Source: Branchipolynoe longqiensis (Eukaryota; Annelida; Polychaeta; Phyllodocida; Polynoidae). Taken from it: a stretch of 64,000 bases of DNA. A model generated the notes under the pieces. The model saw only the letters and a list, made by a program, of their open reading frames with translations. It searched no databases and had not been told where the DNA came from. The DNA lies in the NCBI GenBank assembly GCA_030323885.1, contig CM059186.1:153421064-153485063 (forward strand), written 5' to 3'. Every line of letters starts with the position of its first letter. Position 1 is the first letter of the stretch. Both the position numbers and the translations under genes were made by a program. Positions 1 through 9,061 of the stretch are shown one piece after another.

Positions 1-649
1 TATATCATTCAATAAAGTGACATTTGAAACAAAATTAAGTGACCTGACACAAAAGTAAAGTGACCTGAAACAAAACATTTCTGTGACTGAAATTGGTGAA
101 ATTCATGTACTTTCTTTCATTCCGCCTCGCGCCAATTCTGAGTGCCTCGGCACAATTTCCCCAAACTCAACACTATATAAGATTAATAATGGCTGCACAG
201 TCCAATTAACTTTTCTAAACTTTGAGATTGCTAAAAAAAGGTGAATTTTCAGGTTGAAAATGAGTGAAACTTTTGAAGTTATTATTGGAATAGCAAAACT
301 TAACCAAATTGAAATATTGTTAAACTAAGCTGTAAAGGGACTCCCTATACTACATAACATACAAAAATCCTGAAGATTGACCACGGCAAACCAATTATAG
401 AGCCGTTTTTCTAGACCCCTACCAAAAAACGGTGCGATTGGCTGGATCAGTTTTGTTGTAAGAAAATATCCGCCGCGAGTCACCGTTTGCGCACATACCT
501 AACCATTGTAAAGAGCCAAACAAATGCTTTTAAATAACACAAAGATCATGCATATTTAAGAAAGTTATGATTTTTTATTTATTTTAAATTGCATATTTTT
601 TGTCCTGTAATTAGTAGCTATGTGAGTATTTATTTTTAAAGCATTTTAT
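1..649. other. AT-rich stretch, no gene seen
   Basis: No coding exon, RNA gene or clear repeat structure was recognised. The opening bases contain a short direct repetition of a gtgacctga-type motif. Open frames are short and without family resemblance. Confidence 0.5.
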
Positions 650-1450
650 CTCAATGGAACCTATTCCAATGGAAAGAGCTTGAAGAGACCTTAAACGTGG
701 TAGTCATATAATTTTTCTAATGTAAATATCAAGAAAGTTACATCACTTTGAAGTTGAAAAATATGCCTAATTATGGGCCATTTGTTCTATAGAGGGGGTG
801 TAATGACGTCACGAGGCAACTTCTGGTGGCCATATTGGATTACATATGCAAGGCTTGGAAGTGCTTACATTGTGTTTATTTACCGATTTGTTGGTTTATT
901 TGTCACTGTTTTGAGCAGTTTGGCCTCAAAAGTTGGGGGAAAAGCGTTTTTTGATGGAGGGGAAGCATGTAGCCTCACATCATTGCTAAAATGCAATATG
1001 TTGACACTTTGGATGCTCTGTCAAAGAATTATAAAGGTTCGGGCAGTACCCGCTAGGTGGCGCCACATACTTAGGCAGCCCTGATTATAGGTAGGCCCAG
1101 TGATGGCCATAGTGTTCTTGGTATAAGACAGGGGGCGCCATAGGTGGTATTAAGTGTAATCCAAGATGGCTAACCGCCGAGTGATGACGTGACGTGCACT
1201 CCACTCCCTCTATAGTAAACCAGCCAAAAGTTGGCACCCAAAATCTAGATTTTGTACTTCAAACTCTCATATCTTTTGTAATACAGAACATATTTAGGTG
1301 AAAGTTGTACTGCTCAATTCTCATGTCTAGAGCTTTGAAATGATTATTATATATTTCTAAAGAGGTAAATATTAACAAAGTTATGCCATTTTGAATATAT
1401 GTTAAATGGCGTTTCAAGCTCTTTCCAGTGGTGCCTTTTGTTTTATTATT
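650..1450. mobile_element. Foldback element with long imperfect inverted repeats
   Basis: The outer arms contain ggaaagagcttgaa near 676 and its complement near 1412. Inner arms contain ctatagaggg at 787 and ccctctatag at 1206-1215. Between these the arms also share a gttac/gttat aaatat-type stretch. Both inner arms carry a tgacgtcac-type motif followed by sequence like aagtggccattgtgg, which also occurs in the TIRs of the satellite-bearing element around 12345 and 18630. No coding capacity is visible, so this is read as a non-autonomous DNA element; the exact outer ends are uncertain. Confidence 0.5.
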
Positions 1451-1506
1451 GAAGGGGTTTGAATTTTTTTGGCAGATACCTACAATGGTATGAGTATCAT
1501 TTCTAT

Positions 1507-1932
1507 TAGATAAAAGATTCACCCGGTACTTGTAGTACACGGGTGAAGATCAGCCTTATATAAATACGGGCGAAAATAGCGTTAGTATGGAACATCACCT
1601 AGAAACTGTGGCTCCAGTATCAAATGGCTACTTATATCGGCACAGAGTTGGTGAAATGGGAGAGAATGCAAAAAGACAAGATGGCGGCCGCAGAACACCG
1701 TCGATTTCACTTTTAAATCTTATTAAACTATATATTATATTATTCAACTCAAAGGTAGCTGGCTATGATATATGTAAAGAATAATTGTTGCTTCTTAGTA
1801 CTTAGATTGTAAAATTAGGCTCCCAATTCTTTGACCCGCATTTTCGCCACCTTTTACATAGGGTTGGTTCGCACCCCTAACTCAGGCTACTGCACTGCAG
1901 CAGTACTGAGTACGGGGTGAATATTGTATCTA
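1507..1932 (+). mobile_element. MULE-type MITE, copy 1 (9-bp target duplication)
   Basis: The left end reads tagataaaagattcacccg; the complement of the right end reads tagatacaatattcaccccg. These form TIRs of about 22 bp. The element is flanked by the direct repeat catttctat (1498-1506 and 1933-1941). A second copy lies inverted at 9085-9501 and a third at 21817-22247. A 9-10 bp target duplication is typical of Mutator-like elements. No transposase is encoded. Confidence 0.75.
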
Positions 1933-1969
1933 CATTTCTATATGGTAAATTTAAAAAAAATGCCAACAT

Positions 1970-2135
1970 ACCTAATCTATACTACCTCGCGAGGTGGTTT
2001 ACATGTACCGATTTATATGAATCGATTCAGCCCTAAAACGCCTCAGAGTCGCGTTTACACCTCAAATGTGAATCGATCTAGGCAAGTCGTTTTATATGAG
2101 GCGTTTTAAATCGCCGTGTAAACAGGGCTCTAGAT
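1970..2135 (+). mobile_element. Partial copy of the 10396-10950 MITE family
   Basis: The stretch atctatactacctcgcgagg through to gtaaacagggct matches the right half of the MITE at 10396-10950, including the aatcgattcagccctaaa and ggcaagtcg blocks. The left terminus is missing. Confidence 0.5.
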
Positions 2136-2359
2136 GGTTAGTACATACTGTCTGCATCCCAGTAGTGTGTTGACAGTTGCTTCTTCAGTTTTCTGATCTC
2201 TTTGGTTCCTCCTACTGGCCTCATCCGAGTACTCAGACACTTTATCAGGACTTCTGCATTCTTAGCATAGTCCTGCAACCTTGTAAGTTGGGGTGTCAGT
2301 TGGAGCGTCATTGTGATGATTGTTCAATTTGTTGATTGTCAACTAATGTTTAGGCGATG

Positions 2360-2515
2360 TGTCCCTCTCAAACTGGCTTGCCGCGGTTCAATTTTGAAGC
2401 ATGCGCAGACGATGCTGTTCGATTTTGACGCATGCGCAGAAGCGACAGTGTCCCTGGCAAACTGTTGTTGTTTTGGGGAGTTTTCAGTCGCATTGGTGCG
2501 CTGAAGGCTGCAAAT
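2360..2515. repeat. Diverged relative of the Ginger1-like MITE inner sequence
   Basis: A block with gacgcatgcgcagaagcga (about 2427-2445), preceded by a second gcatgcgcagacg motif, resembles the right inner part of the MITE at 59124-59483. Clear TIRs are not present here. The match may be only a decayed fragment. Confidence 0.3.
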
Positions 2516-2693
2516 CTGCAGCACTGAATGGGCACCGCTGAAAGCAGTCCCATGTGGTCGGGAGTTGGGTTCCGGTGTGTAGTGATCAGAGGAATTGAGG
2601 GGCAGGGGGGAGGGGGCGGAGGAAGAACAAGGCAGCCTAAGAGTCCAACCACAGTCCTCTGAGAGGGCCGGGGGAGGCTGGGTGGTTGGTGTA

Positions 2694-2992
2694 GTTTTAC
2701 ACCCCCGTAAGACCCTAGGCCATACAAGGATGTGCACCGACTTGTAAACAGCGCGCACTCATGGCGACTTTATAGTGCTGCCCCACTGGGAAATCAGGCC
2801 GCCGGCGCCATGACCCGATGTCCCACACAGTCACATTATCCTGACACTGTGCGCCCAGTCCCTGTCCTGATTTCATAACGCCAAGCGCCTAGCAGCAACA
2901 GGTACCCATTTTATAAGTCATTGGTTTGACTCGACCAGGATCCAAACTTCAGTCCCTCCAGATTCACCGGTATGCACCGTAAGTCCGGCCAA
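2694..2992 (-). mobile_element. tRNA-derived SINE (family 1), reverse orientation
   Basis: On the - strand this reads from a tRNA-like head near 2990 through the body common to all family 1 copies (ggtgctggcggcctg, cccagtggggcagcac, tataaagtcgccatgagtgc) to the tail ending in a gttgccaggacgtaaaac-like sequence. Family 1 recurs more than ten times in this window. Its head is a tRNA-like Pol III promoter (A box tggccgaatgg in the best copies). Confidence 0.75.
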
Positions 2993-3059
2993 GGCCAGAG
3001 GAAGAAGTGAAGTGAGGAGGATTAGTTAGGCAGAGGGTGGGGTTACCTGTTTGTTGCAG

Positions 3060-6000
3060 TGAAAATTAGTGGTTAGTTAGTAGTGGCACCAAGTCAGCTA
3101 TGGCGATGAGGTGGGGCCTGCTAGTCCCCGATGTCATGAACTGGGCGACCGACAGTGTTGATGATGTCTGCATTCTGGCGGTAGAAGCGCGCAAGTGCGT
3201 TCCAGGATGACTTGGAAATCCTGGAGAGGATAGCCAGAGCGGCCCTATTGTCGCTGAGTTGGCGGTCAGCATCCTCCATGAAGTCGCTGATGGCAGATCT
3301 GTCGATGGCGCCACATGAGGCGAGTATGTGGGCCACATTAAAGATATTAGTTCCGCAGGGACAGCGCTGGAGGTTGGGGACATCAATCCAACGGCGGTAG
3401 CCAGTCCTGAAGCGGTTGATGGCGACTTGTGTAGAAGCAGGAAGGCCGACTGGATGGGGGATGTTCGTTCTGACCAGGGTGTACCAGAGCCAGCTTATTG
3501 AATAAGGGTTCCGTACTTGTTCCTTCTGTGTGGCTCGTTCCCAGAGTTTGGTGGTGGCTCGAGAAGCGGCGGCGGCCAGTTTGGTGATGGATGGAAGGAT
3601 GGCTGTCTCTACGTCTGCTCGGTTGGCACCGGCTAGAGCGGCATAGTCGGCCTGGTCATTACCATACAGTCCTATATGCGAGGGGACCCATAGCAGGACT
3701 GTTTTGAGGTGTGCCTGATGTCTGGTGAAGATTTTAATATGGATTGCGTCGGCAAGGGAGTGTCGGGCATTTGGGTGGGCGATCTCTTTGATGGCATTCA
3801 AAGAGTCGGTAATGATGATGGCACTTGAGTTGTGGAGGTCTTCGAGGGCCAAGTGAATGGCGGCGAGCTCGGTATCGAGAGTGGAAGCAAAGTCTGACAC
3901 CCTGGTGGTGTTCTTTGTGTTGGAGAAGGGGATGAAGATTCCGGCTCCTGCTCTACCTGATGTTGGGTTAAGGGAGCCATCGGTGTAGACAGTCTTTGCG
4001 AGAGGAAATTCCACCTTCGCCTGAGTTATGGCCTCGAGAGCCAGGGAGTGGAGTTCTGGGGTGGTGTAAGCCGCCTTGGCAGCAACTAGGTTGGTGGTTC
4101 GGGTTTCCACTGGGATGGAAACCCAAGGTGGCTTGAGAGGGCTCAGGGCGAAGTCTGCAATGTGGAGTCCGTGGGAGTCCTTGAGGGTGGTGATGGCGTT
4201 CTTGAGACGGTAGGAGATGTGAGGGTGAACGCGGGTCCCATCTCGGAGGTAGGCCGCGGCTCTGCGGATTGTTGTTGAAAGGCCTGAGGAAAGGGTTCTT
4301 GTGAGATGGGTGGTGAGAAGTTGTTTGCCTCGGAGGTGGAGGGGAGGGAGGCCTGATTCAAGGAGGAGGATCTCGATCCTGGTGGTGCTGGGAACACGGA
4401 GGACAAGCCTGGCAGCCCTGTGTTGGATGTTCTCAAGTTTCCGGAACTCGTTCAAAAAGATCTTGTTCTTGGGTAGTTGAGTTTGGGGGTTGTCAAGCCC
4501 GAGGGCTGTGAGAGCGAGTGTGGGCGCAGCGTAGTCGAAGAGGGAGCGGACTGCCTGGCGGTAGAAGAGTGCGAGTACACTGTCCGGGGCGCCCAGGAGA
4601 AGCCGGAGATCCTCTTCATGAGGAGGAGTCTGTTGGTCATTCTGGTGGCCAAGTGGCGGCAGAGGGCTCTCATGTTCAGGTCTCGGTCTAGACGGATACC
4701 TAGGTAGTCGAAGGTGGAGACCCATTCGATAGGGGATCCATCTAGGTAGAGGGGGGTGAAGTGGTTGACCTCTGAACATGTGCATGATCTTGGTCTTGGT
4801 GGGGGAGATTTTTAATCCAAGGTCCCGGCAGGCGTTTCCTACCAGGTGGAGCACCTGCTCAGCGAGATCCTGTGCATTGATCGCATGGGAGCAGGTGATG
4901 GCGATGTCATCTGCGTAGCAGACTATGGTTGTGTCTGTGATCTCTCGGGTGGCTAGGTCTTGTTTAAGCCTCCTAACGAGAGATGCCATCACTGCATTGA
5001 AGAGGAGGGGGCTGAGCACTGCACCCTGGGGGACACCATTTTTTAGTTTGAGGTAGGGAGAAGAGGTGCCTTGGACACATACTCTGGCTCGCCTGTTCTG
5101 GAGGTAATTTCGGAGATATGCAAGAGGCCGGCCGGCAATGCCAAGATCAGCCATTGATGTCAGTACCACGTTGTGGTCGATGAGCTCAAAGGCTTTCTCT
5201 GAGGTCAAGGAAGATGATTGCAGTTTCATGTCCAGTACCAAGGCCATAGGAAATGCTCTCAATGAGGGTGGCGACGGCGTGCTGAGTGCCTCGTCCTCCC
5301 TCGGTAGCCGATGACCTCCTCTGGTAGGCCAGTGGTGGGGTCTTCTGTGACCATCTGGAGACGGGCGAGGACAATTCTTTCACTAACCTTCCCGAGGGAT
5401 TGGAGAAGGGAGATGGGTCTGACTTCGCCCGGGGTTTTCTTGGGGATGGGGATGATATCAGCATCCTTCCAAGATTGGGGTATGTCCGCATTGTAGAAGA
5501 TATTGTCGAGGAGGGGGAGGAGAGTTTCCCTGTTAGTGGCAGGATTAACTTTGTCCATGCAGTGTTTAGGGGACTCCGTCGGCTCCCGGGGTTGTCTTCT
5601 TTGTGGTTTTGCCTAGGGCTCGGTCCAAGCTCAGCCCTGGTCAGGTGGGAGTCAAGATTATGGGTGGATGGTGTGGCTGTTGAAAGTGTCCTATGAGGTC
5701 GGCTCTCCAGGTGGAGTTCCTGGTGAGCGCTTGTTGGTGGGCATAAGGGAGGTTGATTGCAGGGTCTGTTCTGTCCCGGTGAACATTTTGTTGTGTTTCT
5801 GCTGCAATTTTGGCCAGGGTGTGGGTAGAGTGGGGGGGTGGGGGGGGGGTGTGGTGAGTCTCCCCTGGATGCTGTTGAAGTTTGCGCCAGAGTTGTCTGG
5901 AAGGTGGTGTGAGAGTTTATTTTGGATACACCAGAGTTTCCACTCCTGTCTGATTCGGCAAGCTCGACATCTTTGGCCCAACTGGTGGCTATTTTAACGA

Positions 6001-6334
6001 GATTCTCAGTGCCTCGGTTGGGGTTCGTGCGTAGCTTGTAGAGGAGTTTGTGCAGAATCTTTTTGCTCTCCTCATTGCATTGGAGGTGGTGCGGCCAGTG
6101 TGATTACAGGAGATGGTTTGGCTTTCATGGTGTCTGTCATTGCTTGGTAAGTGAGTGTTGGCTGAACACTTCCCATGTGGTCGGGGGGGTTCAGATCTAA
6201 TTAAGTTTTTTTTAGACCGAAGGTTGAAGGTTGCCCAGTCCGCATGGTTTAGGTTGAATCTGGGTGATGGTGGGGGGTGGGTGACTTTGGGTGCATTGGT
6301 GTGGAGGAGAGCTGCGTGGTGGTCTGAGTATAGT
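3060..6334 (-). mobile_element. I-superfamily-like LINE with RNase H, 5' truncated and decayed
   Basis: Read on the - strand, the element begins in the last part of an endonuclease domain (an SDHHAAL motif near 6325), continues through a linker (6150-5560), reverse transcriptase, RNase H and a CCHC-like C-terminal motif, and stops near 3121. RNase H downstream of RT is a feature of the I group of LINEs. The 5' end is cut at about 6334, where an unrelated inverted repeat begins. Several frameshifts show it is inactive. No microsatellite or poly(A) tail is evident; a SINE in the same orientation lies just beyond its 3' side. Confidence 0.8.
3121..5558 (-). pseudogene. LINE reverse transcriptase-RNase H, frameshifted
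   Basis: The main open frame (3121-5262, 713 codons) carries the RT motif NGVPQGAVLSPLLFN (residues 75-89) and the catalytic box CYADD (115-119). RNase H follows with YTDGS (426-430), TELAAI (464-469), TDS (485-487) and GNDQAD (534-539), so the catalytic D, E, D, D set is present. A C-x-C-x8-H-x4-C motif lies at 634-650. The start of RT (PIPKKTPGEVRPISLLQSLG) is in another frame at 5259-5558. Frame changes occur near 5290 and near 5200, the second inside RT motif A after FLDL. Residues about 166-222 are out of the conserved frame and are restored by a second indel near 4600. In living elements the enzyme makes cDNA from its own RNA by target-primed reverse transcription; this copy cannot. Confidence 0.85.
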
Positions 6335-6981
6335 CAGAGAGCGTGTATATAAACAGATGAGAGAGACAACTCCCATAGTAGACCCTGTAACAGCTGCCGA
6401 CTGTGGCGCTCCAAGTGGTGGTTGTTGAACAGTACATGACCCAGCTGTCAAACTCAAGGCATTGTCCAATGGGTTGGGTGCAATCTTGCATCCAGAAAAA
6501 GTGAAATATCTCTAAAACTACACCACCTAGAAACAAATAGATTGGAATACAGATAGAAAACATGTTTACCAACAAGATTATATTAAAATTGATGATGGTT
6601 CGGGGTTCTGGTATTTCTACTAATTTGTAAAAAAATAAACGTTTTTCTCTGCACCGTACTGCAAACTCCATGCGCATGGTCAAGGGCAGTGAGCAATCTC
6701 ATGACAGAAAACGTTAAACTATCTCTAAACACACGCAACACCTAGAAACAAACTGATTGAAATACACATAGAGAAATATGTTTACCAAAAAACATTATAT
6801 TAAATTGATAAGGTTAGGCTTCTGGATTTCTATTAATTTGAATAAAAACAAATGTTTTGCATTGAGCGTACTGGCAAACTCATGGCTTGTTCAACACTAA
6901 CCGCCAGGAACGCCACTGTAGCCTGTGTTACCGTTTTTCGCGGGAGTTGTCTCTCTCATCTGTTTATATACACGCTCTCTG
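6335..6981. repeat. Perfect 40-bp inverted repeat pair enclosing satellite monomers
   Basis: Bases 6335-6374 (cagagagcgtgtatataaac, continuing to caactccc) are repeated without mismatch in reverse complement at 6942-6981. The spacer holds about two monomers of the 205-bp satellite. The left arm abuts the truncated LINE. It may be the TIR pair of a non-autonomous element or a recent inverted duplication. Confidence 0.8.
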
Positions 6982-8090
6982 GTATAGTGTTGTGAGCTCC
7001 CAGGAAGCTGCGGCTGCAAGGCAGGAGTCGGTGATGCAGAGATCCGACGAAAGAAGCAAAAACGGCTGACCACTGGGTCATATCGAGCATACCCTTGCAG
7101 GATAAGTTTCCCATTCAGTAAGTAGTGATAATGTGTGATTTAAACGGAAATTAATGTAGATCAATTTCAAATATACTTCAAACAATTTAATCTGTGCAAA
7201 AGATACATAAATATGTGATAATGTCTGAAGAATAAACTAGTCAAATAATATTGACTACACTGCTAGCTCTGCGGAGTTCTAGCCTGGTCCCCTGGCATTC
7301 ATTTGCTCAGGCAAATGAGTGCCAGGGGACCAGGCTAGACCTCTGTGAGACAATTATTATTTGACGAGTTTATACACCTAAACACGGTTTGGCGGCCATC
7401 TTGACCTAATTCCTGTTTGCAGGTACACAAACGCACATGGCAGTATCATCAGTGTGGCAGTGAGCAATCTTCATAGAGAAAAAGTTAAATAATCTCTAAA
7501 ACCTACACAACCAAGAAACAAACTGATTGGAATACACATAGAAAACATGTTTTACCAAAAATATTATATTAAATTGATATGGTTAGGGTTCTGGATTTCT
7601 ATTCATTTTGAATAAAAACTGACATTTTGCACTGCTGGTACCGGCATACTCAATGCATTGTCAATGGCAGTGAGCAATCTTCAGAGCGAGAAAAAGTTAA
7701 ATATCTCTAAAACCACACCAGCTAGAAACAAGCTGATTGGAATACACATAGAAAACATGTTTAACAAAAAGATTATATTGAATTGATATGGTTAGGGTTC
7801 TGGATTTCTATTAAATTTGAATAAATCTGACGCTTTGCACTGCGTGTACGGCAAACTCAATGCATTGCCGATGGTCGAGAGCAATCTTCACACAGAAAAA
7901 GTGAAATATCTCTAAAACCACACCAGCTAGAAACAAGCTGATTGGAATACACATAGAAAACATGTTTACCAAAAGGATTATATTAAATTGATACGGTTAG
8001 GGTTCTGGATTTCTATTAATTTTGAATTAAAACTGACGTTTTGCACTGTGCGTTCCGGCAAGCTCAAGGCTATCAGGCTTTGTTTACCTA
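6470..8090 (-). repeat. 205-bp satellite array, interrupted
   Basis: Monomers are recognisable by gagcaatcttc, atctctaaaaccacacca, ttggaatacacatagaaaac and ggttctggatttctatta. They begin near 6481, 6690, 7465, 7672 and 7888, giving a period near 205 bp. The array is interrupted at about 6880-7440 by the foldback unit and other sequence. The same monomer in the opposite orientation occurs at 12400-12485 and 17828-18570. Confidence 0.85.
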
Positions 8091-8212
8091 TATCCGGAAG
8101 TGGCCTCGTTCTCGCGAAATTAGGACATGCCCATATAAGGCCAAACCGTGTTATCATGTATTGTTCAGACATTATCACATATTTATGTATCGTTTGCACA
8201 GATTAAATTGTT
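7181..8212. repeat. 51-bp inverted repeat pair around satellite monomers
   Basis: The stretch 7181-7232 (aacaatttaatctgtgcaaa and on to gataatgtctgaa) recurs in reverse complement at about 8160-8212 with very few mismatches. It encloses the foldback unit 7233-7372 and three satellite monomers. Beyond 8212 the sequence ttttcagcgcatgcgcagtc is shared with repeats at 19.8 kb and 44.95 kb. Confidence 0.7.
7233..7372. mobile_element. Small foldback element with a 29-bp-arm hairpin core
   Basis: The outer arms taaactagtcaaataatatt and its near complement at 7351-7372 enclose a hairpin at 7278-7339. Each hairpin arm is 29 bp (tctagcctggtcccctggca and on) around a tcag loop, with one mismatch. It has no coding capacity. 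Confidence 0.75.
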
Positions 8213-8349
8213 TTCAGCGCATGCGCAGTCGGAACCGTGATCTAGTTTATCCGCAACACCGCCAATGTGGGCGTAATCGATTAATCGACTCTGGTCACCC
8301 GAGCCACTTTTTGGCGCATGCGCACATCCTACAGACTCGGGTCGAATAA

Positions 8350-8948
8350 TCGAATAGGATTCTCCGCGCTCGGGTGGACACTTTAGTATTATTTTTTTAA
8401 TAATCGATAAAACTACAGCAAAATAGGATTTAAAGTATTTTATGATGGCCTAGTTTATCTATATTTCCATTTCATTAATCTAAGTTATTCTTTAAAAAAA
8501 ACATGTATGACTGGTAGTGGTGGTTGTTATCCTGCAGGATGGTACCAGCACAAATGTGACGTCATCGCTCATAGTCAACCCCAGCTAGGAGGTGGGTTAC
8601 TTGGGTCGGATCGTTTTGCACACGGCACGTCTATTTGTCGACTCTACTCGCAGTGTTCGATTTGAAGTGGCCCTAGTCGCTCGGGTCGTGTTAATCGTGG
8701 CTCCATCTCTGGAGATGACTGCATGCTTCTGTGCAAGCTCTAGTTAGTTCGCTATTTAAACACCGGGGTACTTATGCTTTCAAAACAAAATGATTGCTGG
8801 AACAATCATGCTTACACATTAACTTGTTGCCAGTGGGTACGTACTTCCCACATGGACTCCGCCTAGAACACGCGTTCTGCGCCCACATGGCGAACCTACG
8901 AATGGGCTCACATATATATGATTGAAAACCTTGTTTACCGTCGTTGAA
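8350..8948 (+). promoter_or_regulatory. Probable UTP25 promoter and 5' UTR region
   Basis: This is the segment directly upstream of the UTP25 start codon. It includes a perfect CRE-type palindrome tgacgtca at 8557-8564 and a tatttaaa sequence at 8753-8760. A stop codon (tga, 8919-8921) lies in frame upstream of the ATG at 8949, which supports that ATG as the start; the context gaaATGg has purines at -3 and +4. The transcription start cannot be placed. Related tgacgtca motifs occur inside repeat TIRs elsewhere in the window, so the CRE could be repeat-derived. Confidence 0.4.
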
Positions 8949-9061
8949 ATGGGGAGAGGATATAAACGAAAGTCTGCAGGTAGAAGTTTGTGTCCTGATA
9001 TCAATAAGAAACAAAAGAATCACCTAAAAGAATTCGGCGAACTTCATCCAGCAGACGAGCA
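8949..9061 (+). CDS. utp25: UTP25 exon 1 (residues 1-37)
   Basis: Encodes a start [12 protein letters not shown] followed by [15 protein letters not shown], which matches the conserved N-terminal KKQKKHL-x-FGEEHP block of the family. It ends in phase 2 at a consensus gtgagt donor. The ATG follows an in-frame stop at 8919. The exon is rich in Lys and Arg, in keeping with nucleolar targeting. Confidence 0.9.

Noticed and set aside
2339..2758. 139-codon and 119-codon open frames on the - strand
   Set aside because: They overlap the end of a SINE and a decayed MITE-like block, are low in complexity (Pro/Ser-rich) and lack family resemblance.
8557..8564. CRE palindrome as a proven UTP25 promoter element
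   Set aside because: The same tgacgtca motif is part of repeat TIRs at 803, 12347 and 18622, so it is kept only as a weak promoter hint.
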